Positions 52,911 to 60,313 of a stretch of 64,000 nt of DNA are shown here, piece after piece. Under the pieces are notes generated by a model, which worked only from the letters and a program-made list of their open reading frames with translations, did no database searches and had not been told where the DNA came from. The position numbers and the translations under genes are program-made. This DNA comes from Rarobacter incanus. GTDB lineage: Bacteria; Actinomycetota; Actinomycetes; Actinomycetales; Cellulomonadaceae. The stretch's first letter is position 1, and each line of letters opens with the position of its first letter. The stretch spans positions 1,054,001 through 1,118,000 of the forward strand of contig NZ_VFNV01000001.1 of NCBI RefSeq assembly GCF_006715765.1. Direction: 5' to 3'.

Positions 52911-53096
52911 GCGGAGACCCTTTGTCTCCTCAAACTCCGGTAAGCTGGTTATGACCTTCCAAGTCATACCGCACCCTCGGGTCGGTAACGTCCCTGTTTC
53001 GTGGCAACGGAGCAGAGACGAAACTACGTAGCAAGCCAAGATAGATTCTCACCTTGCTCTCAGAAGCGCTCCGGTTGCCGCCGGGGCGCTTCTTTT
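52911..53096 (+). ncRNA. Candidate structured RNA ending in an intrinsic terminator
   Basis: Successive perfect or near-perfect inverted repeats: GGAGAC/GTCTCC (52913-52929), TATGAC/GTCATA (52950-52968), GTTTCGT/ACGAAAC (52996-53024), then a 13-bp terminator stem with TTTT (53062-53096). No gene on the plus strand feeds this terminator, so a short transcript of about 200 bases is plausible. No known RNA family was matched. Confidence 0.35.
53062..53096 (+). terminator. Intrinsic terminator
   Basis: AGAAGCGCTCCGG pairs with CCGGGGCGCTTCT (one T-G) around TTGCCG and is followed by TTTT. It faces the plus strand between two divergent genes. Confidence 0.85.
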
Positions 53097-53156
53097 GTGC
53101 CTTTCTAAGTATACCACATCTTGAACCCTTGTGTTTACATGTTCACACTGGGCTAC

Positions 53157-53184
53157 TTGACTATGTGTGCTCGTAGGCTAGACT
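53157..53184 (+). promoter_or_regulatory. Sigma-70-type promoter of the gene at 53203
   Basis: TTGACT and TAGACT are 16 bases apart, placing transcription start near 53191. Upstream, TGTGTTTACATGTTCACA forms a dyad with TGTG/CACA ends that could bind a regulator. Confidence 0.65.
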
Positions 53185-53202
53185 GTAGCCAGGAGGTCAG
53201 AG

Positions 53203-54027
53203 ATGTCTGAGGAACAACAGTCGCAAAAGCGCCCGAAGGGAAGAAGCCCGGCGTATCCGGCGATCAGCTTGGAAAAAGCTATCCAGAGGGTTCGGCAACT
53301 GTACGCACGGGATAAGCAGTACGAGATCCCCGTAACTTCACTCCCTGAGATATGGGGCTACGCAAGCCTTAACGGGCCTGCGGGCCTCACCATTTCTGCA
53401 TTAAAAAAGTTCGGTCTCGTCAACGATGAGGGTACCAAAGACGAACGTCGTATCTCTGTGACAGATTCAGCGGTACACATTTTGAATCATCCGAGTTCTG
53501 ACGCGAGGACCGAGGCGATCAAAGATGCTGCTCTGCTGCCTCCGATTCATCGTGAGATGTGGGAAACGTATGGAGCACACCTACCGTCAGATGCCAACCT
53601 TTTGTGGCGCCTCACCCGTGAACAGGGCTTTACTGAAACCGGTGCCAAAGAGTTCATTCGTGAATGGCGCGAAACCATGGAGTTCGCGGAACTCGGCAAG
53701 CACGAAGAGGCGGACCCATCATCCCGCACCTCACAGCACATTGGCGACGACGAGAAGCCTCTCCATCAAGACGACCTGGTTGTTCCCGATACGCCCCGTG
53801 ACTCTTTGGAACGTGAGGTGGTTTCGCCGGTTCAACAGTTCGACACTGAAGCTCGTGACACCGCGCCCGTTCAAAGTTACCCGATTCCCATTGCACTGCA
53901 TGGACGACCACCAGTTGTAATCAGTGGCGCCTTTCCGCTATCAGCTCCTGAGTGGGCCCAGTTCAAAGCAGTGCTCGACGCAATGCGTCCTGTTCTCGTC
54001 AGAGATGAACTTGGCGGAGACGAGTGA
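53203..54027 (+). CDS. Unknown accessory protein with N-terminal winged-helix-like region
   Basis: A 274-residue protein with GGAGG before the ATG. The N-terminal 100 residues (SPAYPAISLEKAIQRVRQLY, then GPAGLTISALKKFGLV and RRISVTDSAVHIL) look like a DNA-binding winged helix; the middle is acidic and disordered; the C-terminus holds HGRPPVVISGAFPLSAPEWAQF. No family name is offered. Lower GC than the host genes marks it as acquired. It diverges from the unknown gene at 51959 across the structured gap. Between it and the tetR gene the 126 bp hold a GCAAAC/GTTTGC hairpin near 54125. Confidence 0.65.
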   Translation: MSEEQQSQKRPKGRSPAYPAISLEKAIQRVRQLYARDKQYEIPVTSLPEIWGYASLNGPAGLTISALKKFGLVNDEGTKDERRISVTDSAVHILNHPSSDARTEAIKDAALLPPIHREMWETYGAHLPSDANLLWRLTREQGFTETGAKEFIREWRETMEFAELGKHEEADPSSRTSQHIGDDEKPLHQDDLVVPDTPRDSLEREVVSPVQQFDTEARDTAPVQSYPIPIALHGRPPVVISGAFPLSAPEWAQFKAVLDAMRPVLVRDELGGDE

Positions 54028-54153
54028 TTACCACCGATAGCTTTGCACCGAGTACAAGAATGGCCAAGCTCACCACGCCTTCGCGTATGAGATAGGACAC
54101 ACGGCGACACCGCGGTGGCGCAAACCCTCGTTTGCAAGACGCGTGGCAACTAA

Positions 54154-54828
54154 TTAAGGGGTGCCGCCGGGCTCGCTGTTCCATTCGAGATCGCCGAGGA
54201 TGTAGCGGTCGATCGTCGGGCCGACTGTGCTTGCGACTTGGCCTATTGAGAGCCCTGCGAGCGGAGGCACTTTCAGGACATAGCGGCCGATCACGAGCCC
54301 CAGCAGTTGCGACCCGGCCAGCGACACCCGCACCTCCGGATGGTCGGAACCGAGCTGCGGCGCCAGGCGACCGATGAGCTCTTCACTTACAAACCGAAGG
54401 AAGATCCGCCGGGATTCCTCGTGTGTGCCCAGCCCCCGGACGAGCCCGATGAACGCCGGCCCCATACCAGGATCCTCCAGTGCGGTAAGGACTGCTAGCA
54501 GGTAGCGGGTGCCCGGTGAGCCATCGCCCGCAGTTGAGCGCTCGGCTAGGAGGTTGGGAAAGCCGCGGGAGCGGAAGGTCTCGGCTATCGCGGTGCTGAA
54601 GAGGTTCTCTTTGGTGCCGAAGTAGTAGTGCACGAGCTTCGCGTCGACCCCCGCCGCTTCGGCGACCTTGCGGATCGTGGTCGCCTGATAACCGTGCTCT
54701 CCAAACTGAGCGGTCGCCGCTTCAAGAATCTGCTCCTTGCCAGCACCACCGTCTGATCTGGGGCCACGACGAGATGTCGCTGGGGCGACCTCCTCGACTG
54801 CCGTCACTTCGTCACCCTTTTGATCCAC
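54154..54828 (-). CDS. TetR-family repressor of the ABC-2 exporter
   Basis: A 224-residue repressor. The N-terminal helix-turn-helix reads LEAATAQFGEHGYQATTIRKVAEAAGVDAKLVHYYFGTKENLF; the C-terminal ligand domain resembles the TetR_C_17 type found with ABC exporters. Starts at a GTG with GGGGAA upstream. It diverges from the exporter operon, and two 20-bp operators lie in the 91-bp gap, so it probably represses both itself and the exporter until a drug-like ligand binds. Confidence 0.9.
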   Translation of the reverse strand: MDQKGDEVTAVEEVAPATSRRGPRSDGGAGKEQILEAATAQFGEHGYQATTIRKVAEAAGVDAKLVHYYFGTKENLFSTAIAETFRSRGFPNLLAERSTAGDGSPGTRYLLAVLTALEDPGMGPAFIGLVRGLGTHEESRRIFLRFVSEELIGRLAPQLGSDHPEVRVSLAGSQLLGLVIGRYVLKVPPLAGLSIGQVASTVGPTIDRYILGDLEWNSEPGGTP

Positions 54829-54855
54829 ATTCCCCAGAGTACCAGCGAGGCGCCT

Positions 54856-54906
54856 ATTTCATCAGTAGAGGAAATGTCCTATGCTGATTTCATCGAACGA
54901 TGAAAT
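54856..54906. promoter_or_regulatory. Twin TetR operators in the tetR-exporter gap
   Basis: O2 (54887-54906) is ATTTCATCGAACGATGAAAT, with perfect 9-bp arms and a 2-base centre; O1 (54856-54875), ATTTCATCAGTAGAGGAAAT, is a weaker copy. They begin 31 bp apart, about three helical turns. A TATGCT -10-like box (54880-54885) lies between them. Confidence 0.85.
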
Positions 54907-54919
54907 AGGAGGTGGGGCG

Positions 54920-56212
54920 ATGCGTGCCCTGATCGTGAAGGAGTTCAGAGAGCTGGCGCGTGATCGCCGCACGTTAGCGATGCTGGTCGTGCTGCCGGTG
55001 CTATTGCTGGTGATCTTCGGATATGCGGCGAACTTCTCGGTAGACCGGGTATCGGTGATCGTCGTCGGCTCTGAGGCAGAGGCGCTGGGCGATGAGCTCG
55101 GCAGCTACGACGTAGCCGTGGATGATCTTGAGATTGTTCGTATCGACCCAGCTATCGGCGCATCGGATGCCGAGCTGTTGCTTCGGGATCAGGAGGCGGA
55201 CGCGGTGATTGTCGCGGACAGGACCACCGATGCGGATGCACTGCTGTCGGATCGGATGCGTGTGTATGTCGATGGGAGCGGGTTGTTCACGGCTCAGGCT
55301 GCGCAGGCCGTGTTCGTGCAGTTGGCTGCGGAGGACGCGCAGAATCGTATCGCTGACGCGCAGGCATCGGTCGATGGGGCGTTGGCCGACGCGGAGCAGG
55401 CGGAAGCCGAGCTGAAGGCGTTCGGTGAGGAACTGGCCGAGTTCCAGACGGCATTTCAACAGGCGCTTGCGACAGGCGGGCCGATGCCTGCCGCCCCGAC
55501 TCCGCCGACGGGCCTGTCGATGCCCGATCTTCCCGAGATCAGTGCGCCGTCGCTCGATCCGGATGAGCTGGTGACAGTGCTGTTCAACCCGGATTTAAAG
55601 ACCTCGTGGGTGATGGTGCCGGGGCTGATCGGCCTGATCCTGCTGTTCATCGGCGCCCTCATTACCAGCATCGGCCTGGTGCGTGAGCGCGAGACCGGCA
55701 CTCTGGAACAGCTCGCTGTGATGCCGCTTCGCCCCTCGGCGATCATCGTCGGGAAGATCACGCCCTACTTCCTCCTCGCCCTCATCGATATGGCGGTCGT
55801 GACCGCGCTCGGGGTGTGGCTGTTCGGCGTGCCCTTCGTCGGGAGCCTGTGGCTGTTCAGCATCGCCGCGGTCGTGTTCCTATTCGTCGTGCTCGGCATC
55901 GGGGTGCTGATTTCATCGGTGTCGCAGAACACAGGGCAGGCGATCCAGATGGCGATCCTCTTCGTCGTCCCGCAGGTGCTGCTCTCGGGCCTGATCTTCC
56001 CGCTCGATTCCATGCCTCTCGGGGTGCGCTGGATCGGCTACGTCCTTCCGCTGACCTGGTTCCGGGAGATCGCTCAGGGCGTCATGCTCCGTGACGCGGG
56101 CCTCGACAGTCTCTGGCTGCCGCTCGCGATCCTCACCCTCATGGCTGTCGTCGCGTTCGGTGCTGCGACCGCCCGGATGCGGTTCTCCCTCACACACGGA
56201 GGTGCCCGCTGA
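54920..56212 (+). CDS. ABC-2 type exporter permease
   Basis: A 430-residue permease of the YhhJ/YbhR type. One N-terminal helix (about 22-40) precedes a large extracytoplasmic domain (about 45-230) with a coiled coil around residues 135-180 and a Pro-rich turn, then five C-terminal helices including the ABC-2 signature TSIGLVRERETGTLEQLAVMPL. The ATG at 54920 follows GGAGG. It is coupled to the ATPase gene by a 1-bp overlap. Substrates of relatives are drugs or lipids. Confidence 0.9.
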   Translation: MRALIVKEFRELARDRRTLAMLVVLPVLLLVIFGYAANFSVDRVSVIVVGSEAEALGDELGSYDVAVDDLEIVRIDPAIGASDAELLLRDQEADAVIVADRTTDADALLSDRMRVYVDGSGLFTAQAAQAVFVQLAAEDAQNRIADAQASVDGALADAEQAEAELKAFGEELAEFQTAFQQALATGGPMPAAPTPPTGLSMPDLPEISAPSLDPDELVTVLFNPDLKTSWVMVPGLIGLILLFIGALITSIGLVRERETGTLEQLAVMPLRPSAIIVGKITPYFLLALIDMAVVTALGVWLFGVPFVGSLWLFSIAAVVFLFVVLGIGVLISSVSQNTGQAIQMAILFVVPQVLLSGLIFPLDSMPLGVRWIGYVLPLTWFREIAQGVMLRDAGLDSLWLPLAILTLMAVVAFGAATARMRFSLTHGGAR

Positions 56213-57990
56213 TGCTCCCCACCAGTATCCGCCTTGACGATGCCTCCGTCTTCTTCGGCAAACTCCCCGCGGTGGATGGCTTCACGGGTGCTTTCACTCC
56301 TGGCACGGTCACCGCTCTCATCGGTGGCGATGGTGCGGGGAAGTCGACACTGCTGAGACTCCTCGCCGGTCGCCTCAGTCTTCACAGCGGCACCAGCGAA
56401 GGCTTGCCGGTCGACCGTCGCGATGTCGGCTACCAGCCCGCGGACTCGGGCGTATGGCGCAACCTTTCGGTTGCGGAGAACATCGAGTTCGTCACCCGCA
56501 CCTACGGCATCGATCCCGAACAGGCTCGTACCCGCTCAGCGGAGCTGTTGGCACTTGCAGGCCTCGATCATGTCACCGGGCGTCTCGCCGGGCGTTTGTC
56601 GGGCGGGATGCGGCAGAAACTCGGCGTGGTACTCGCGACCCTGCACCGTCCCGGCCTGGTGCTGCTGGATGAACCGACCACGGGGGTCGATCCCATCAGC
56701 CGCGCCGAGCTATGGAGCCTGATCGCCGGTGCCGCCGCAAACGGGGCAACGGTGGTCTTCGCCACGACCTACTTGGACGAAGCAGAACGCGCCAGCAGGC
56801 TGTTCCTCCTCGGCGACGGCAAACTGCTCGCCGCCGGTACCCCGGAAGACATCATCGCGCACACGCCCGGCGTCATCTCGCAAGCGCCCGTCGCCCTCGA
56901 TGTCGCGCGCCGCGAACTCGCCTCAGCACACGCATGGCGGCGCGGCGACACAGTTTTCCGGTGGGAAGCGAATCCTTGCAACGATCGACCTGAAGGGTTC
57001 GAGACCGCGCCAGGTAACCTGGAGAACACGAGCATCGCGCTACTACTCGACCAGGACGACGCGCAGCTCGCCTCTATGAGCGTTGCCGATAGACGCATTC
57101 TCGAATCTCGGAAGACCACAGGCAGGCCTCTGGTCGAAGCCATCGATGTCGCACGCAGCTACGGCACTTTCAATGCGCTGGGCGGGGTCTCCCTCAGAGT
57201 CCTGCCTGGTGAGGTCGTGGGACTTCTCGGCGGCAACGGTGCGGGGAAGACGACGCTGATGCGTATCTTGCTCGGCCTAGAGACGCCCACAACGGGCACC
57301 GCGACACTATTCGGCGAGAAGCCCTCCTTGGAGACCCGCCGCCGTATCGGTTACGTCGCCCAGGGCCTCGGCCTCTACCCCTCGTTGTCGGCGATGGAGA
57401 ACCTGGAGTTCGCGGCATCCGTTCACGGTGTCGCAGTGAACGAGCAAGCCCGCGACTTCGCCCATCCATTCGGTCGCAACCCGATCTCGTCGTTACCGCT
57501 GGGCACGAAACGCAGTCTGGCGTATTTCGCTGCAACCCTGCATGATCCCGAGCTGCTGGTGCTGGACGAACCGACCTCCGGCATGGACGCTCTCACCCGC
57601 GCCCGCCTCTGGCGCGACCTCCGCGCCGCAGCAGACGACGGGGCCGGCGTCCTCGTCACCACGCACTACATGCAGGAAGCCGCACAGTGCGATCGCCTCG
57701 TCATCCTCACCGCAGGCAAGGTAACAGCGGAAGGCACGGTCGCAGAGATCACCTCTCCACATATCTCGCTCACCGTCACAACCGAACACTGGGAGGAAGC
57801 GTTCACACTGCTCCGCAAGGCGGGCATTCCGGCACTCCTCGATGGGCGTACGCTCCGCATCCCCGGCGCAGACCACGACGAAACCCTCGCGCTGCTCGCA
57901 CCGCTACGCGGAGAAGTCACCATCACCGAGAGCACCTCGACACTCGAAGAGACGATGATGATCTCTGCACTGGATCGCGCTTCGACCTGA
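56212..57990 (+). CDS. ABC exporter ATPase with two fused nucleotide-binding domains
   Basis: A 592-residue tandem ATPase like YbhF. NBD1 (about 5-235) has Walker A GGDGAGKST, signature LSGGMRQKLG and Walker B LVLLDEPTTG. NBD2 (about 305-525) has GGNGAGKTT and LLVLDEPTSG but its signature is degenerate (LPLGTKRSL in place of LSGGQ), and NBD1 has TYLDE where NBD2 keeps THYMQE. One composite ATP site is therefore probably weak. Paired with the ABC-2 permease. Confidence 0.92.
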   Translation: MLPTSIRLDDASVFFGKLPAVDGFTGAFTPGTVTALIGGDGAGKSTLLRLLAGRLSLHSGTSEGLPVDRRDVGYQPADSGVWRNLSVAENIEFVTRTYGIDPEQARTRSAELLALAGLDHVTGRLAGRLSGGMRQKLGVVLATLHRPGLVLLDEPTTGVDPISRAELWSLIAGAAANGATVVFATTYLDEAERASRLFLLGDGKLLAAGTPEDIIAHTPGVISQAPVALDVARRELASAHAWRRGDTVFRWEANPCNDRPEGFETAPGNLENTSIALLLDQDDAQLASMSVADRRILESRKTTGRPLVEAIDVARSYGTFNALGGVSLRVLPGEVVGLLGGNGAGKTTLMRILLGLETPTTGTATLFGEKPSLETRRRIGYVAQGLGLYPSLSAMENLEFAASVHGVAVNEQARDFAHPFGRNPISSLPLGTKRSLAYFAATLHDPELLVLDEPTSGMDALTRARLWRDLRAAADDGAGVLVTTHYMQEAAQCDRLVILTAGKVTAEGTVAEITSPHISLTVTTEHWEEAFTLLRKAGIPALLDGRTLRIPGADHDETLALLAPLRGEVTITESTSTLEETMMISALDRAST

Positions 57991-58090
57991 ATGACGAATC
58001 ATGCCAGCGCTATCCCTCTGGAACTTCCCCTTCCATTTGAGCAAGGTGTGGGAGGAGGTGCGCACCTACCTGTCAGGAGGTGTGAGCACC

Positions 58091-58939
58091 ATGACGACCA
58101 TCACCCAGATTTCAGGATCGAGCACACAAGACAGAGAAAAGCTCCTCACGGGAGAGGAGCTTCGCGATCTCCTGTGCCGTCTCCACGAACAAGGCCCGGG
58201 AGCTTGGAGCCAAGACGCCGCGGTTCCCAAGCTCATGGAGTACGTGTGCGAGAAGTATGCGGCTCTCGCCGTCAAGCACGGGCTCGATCCGTGGGAGGCA
58301 GCATCGGCAGCGTTCGATGTGATGCGTACCTGCGCGGCGCGGGAAGCTCGCGATCCCTGGGCAGTGATCACGCATGCGGTGCGAATCACTTGCATTTACG
58401 AGGAACGTGCTCAGGGGCTGCTCTGCTCGGTTCACTAGGCCCGCCGCCCACGCTTTGCCGGGTTGCACGACCCGGAGCGTTTCAATACCCGCGCGTTCCC
58501 GCTGACAGATGGCCACCCAGCGTTCTCGACCGATCTGATTGACGAAGACGATTCAGCAGAGCGCGACAACACAAAGCTGCTGGTTCACTCGGTGGTTGAG
58601 CACACGATCGAACTCGTCATGCTTCTCGGGTGGCCGGGCGATGCAGCACGCCACAGTGTGGAGCGCATTTGCGATTGCCTCGCGGACGCTGGCTCCCCGA
58701 ATCGGGCATCCGAGGCGCTCCGGCGTGAGCGGCATGTCCGGGCACTCCTCGATGTCTCTGCACACTCGTGGCTCTCGCTCGTGCATGGTCTGCTCGGCAG
58801 GCCGGGGCCACAGTGCGCAGTTGTGTCGGGTCGAGGCGTCCTCCTGCGCTTCCTGCTCGGCGAGACAATCCCGACGCTGCTATCGGATGACGATCTTGTT
58901 CGGTCGCTCGCTTTCGTGGCTCCCGGAGCCGGGAGGTGA
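58091..58939 (+). pseudogene. Mobile-element gene split by an in-frame TAG
   Basis: Two open frames, 58091-58438 (115 codons) and onward to 58939, are in the same phase and separated only by TAG at 58436-58438. Read through, the sequence is continuous (QGLLCSVH, stop, ARRPRFAGLHDPERF), so one 282-codon gene with a nonsense codon is more likely than two genes. The ATG at 58091 has AGGAGG upstream. No function is recognised; it lies just before the ParB-like gene and probably belongs to the element core. Confidence 0.65.
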
Positions 58940-58945
58940 TCAGCC

Positions 58946-59695
58946 ATGAGCGGAAAGAAGGGCGCGATCGAACTCGAACGTGCCGTCTCGTCGATCCAGG
59001 TCGGAAGACGGCACCGCACCGACCTCGGTGACCTCGAACCTCTGGTGGCCTCGATCAAGCGAGAGGGTCTGCTGCAACCGATCACGGTCACCCCGGATGG
59101 TCTCCTGGTGTGCGGGGCGCGGCGGCTCGCTGCGATCAAGCAACTCGGGTGGAAGACCGTGAACGTGTGGGTGCGCTCCGGCATCTCGGATCGGCTCGGG
59201 CAGTTGCTCGCGGAGCAGGACGACAATGTGCTTCACAAGCCGCTCACGCTCTTGGAAGCCGCCGCGCTCTACCGGGAACTGAAGGAGGTGCTCGCGCAGG
59301 ATGCGGCGCAGCGCCAGGCCTTGACCCGGTTCAGTAGCGACCATCAGCCCGGTATAATCGGCGATGCACATCTTGCCTCACCGTCACACGGCACCCTCGG
59401 TAGCGCGAGGAAGCAGGCTGCGGCGATGGTGCCGGGCGGGATCTCGTACACAACGTTCGACAAGATCGGCTATCTCGAACGTGTCGCCGCGGACACAGTG
59501 CAGCCCGACAAGCTGCGGACCAGGGCTCAGACGGAACTGGATCGGATCAATGTGGGCGGCGCCGTCGACCCGGGCTACTCCCGTATTCGTGCAGATGTCG
59601 ATGCTCAGTGGCGGGAGCGTCAAGAGGAACTTGAGCGCCTCGCCCGCGAAGCCCTCGAACGGGTACGCGACACGAGTCGGCGGAAGCGGAAGTAG
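58946..59695 (+). CDS. ParB-like nuclease/partition domain protein
   Basis: A 249-residue protein. The N-terminal ParB/Srx fold has DLEPLVASIKREGLLQPITV and VCGARRLAAIKQLGW with the GARR (57-60) CTP/phosphate motif; a helical middle with LTLLEAAALYRELKEVLA and GGISYTTFDKI follows, and a basic coiled C-terminus. It may act in element partition or in regulating the recombinase. The ATG follows the previous stop by 6 bp with GGAGG upstream. Confidence 0.85.
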   Translation: MSGKKGAIELERAVSSIQVGRRHRTDLGDLEPLVASIKREGLLQPITVTPDGLLVCGARRLAAIKQLGWKTVNVWVRSGISDRLGQLLAEQDDNVLHKPLTLLEAAALYRELKEVLAQDAAQRQALTRFSSDHQPGIIGDAHLASPSHGTLGSARKQAAAMVPGGISYTTFDKIGYLERVAADTVQPDKLRTRAQTELDRINVGGAVDPGYSRIRADVDAQWRERQEELERLAREALERVRDTSRRKRK

Positions 59696-59755
59696 CCCGC
59701 TCGCCCGCTTCCGCCGAAGCGGGATCCAAAGACCCCGCTCCCAACGCGAGTATTC

Positions 59756-59953
59756 GTGCTGATCTGGACAGACCTCACGGACTGGTGGAAACGCTACGAC
59801 ATCGATCAGCTCGCCTCCGAACTCACCGACGCCGAGGTAGAGCTGTTCTTCACTGCGCTCGACGGCAGCAACAAGTTCGCCGACAGGCTCCGCGTAGCAC
59901 GAGAGCATCCGCAAGGAACCGAGCCAGCACCACGGCACTTGCGAGCACTCTAA
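59756..59953 (+). CDS. Small hypothetical protein of the element
   Basis: A 65-residue frame from a GTG: WTDLTDWWKRYDIDQLASEL then TDAEVELFFTAL. It is helical and acidic, with coding-like composition. No strong ribosome site. The 100 bp to the next ORF show nothing else. Confidence 0.4.
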   Translation: MLIWTDLTDWWKRYDIDQLASELTDAEVELFFTALDGSNKFADRLRVAREHPQGTEPAPRHLRAL

Positions 59954-60049
59954 GAATGTCGATGCCAACTCAACGGAAGATGGGCAGGGAATCGGAGACA
60001 GCCCCGACGTTCCCGGATGCTGCGGAGAAGCCGTGCGCACCTTGCCTCC

Positions 60050-60313
60050 ATGCGCTACTTCCGCACAACGAGCACAGGCCGCAAGATCACGGCCGAACCA
60101 CGCGTGCGCGAAGAACCCGATATGCAGCGCCTCGTCGCACTCGTTATCCATCTCGCCGAGCAACTCCACGCCGCAGAGACCCAGCAGGCTCAGCATCGCC
60201 CGATCGAAACGCGAGAAGATCACCGATCACCAGACCCGAGCTACCGCAAGCCGTTGCGATCGAAGAAGGAACCGAAGAAGAATGACACTCCTCACGCCCA
60301 TGCCAGAACTTGA
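60050..60313 (+). CDS. Small basic hypothetical protein upstream of the recombinase
   Basis: An 87-residue frame, MRYFRTTSTGRKITAEPRVR at the start and a helix MQRLVALVIHLAEQLHAAET in the middle. It overlaps the recombinase start by 32 bp. Small genes of this layout accompany large serine recombinases in actinobacteria; function unknown. Confidence 0.45.
   Translation: MRYFRTTSTGRKITAEPRVREEPDMQRLVALVIHLAEQLHAAETQQAQHRPIETREDHRSPDPSYRKPLRSKKEPKKNDTPHAHART

Noticed and set aside
52881-53096. Retron or type III toxin-antitoxin RNA
   Set aside because: No reverse transcriptase motif is nearby and there is no tandem repeat of an antitoxin RNA; only a generic structured RNA is supported.
53080-54200. 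Left attachment site of the recombinase element
   Set aside because: No stretch resembling the right junction around 61840-61870 was seen; serine integrases leave only a very short core, so reading alone cannot place it.
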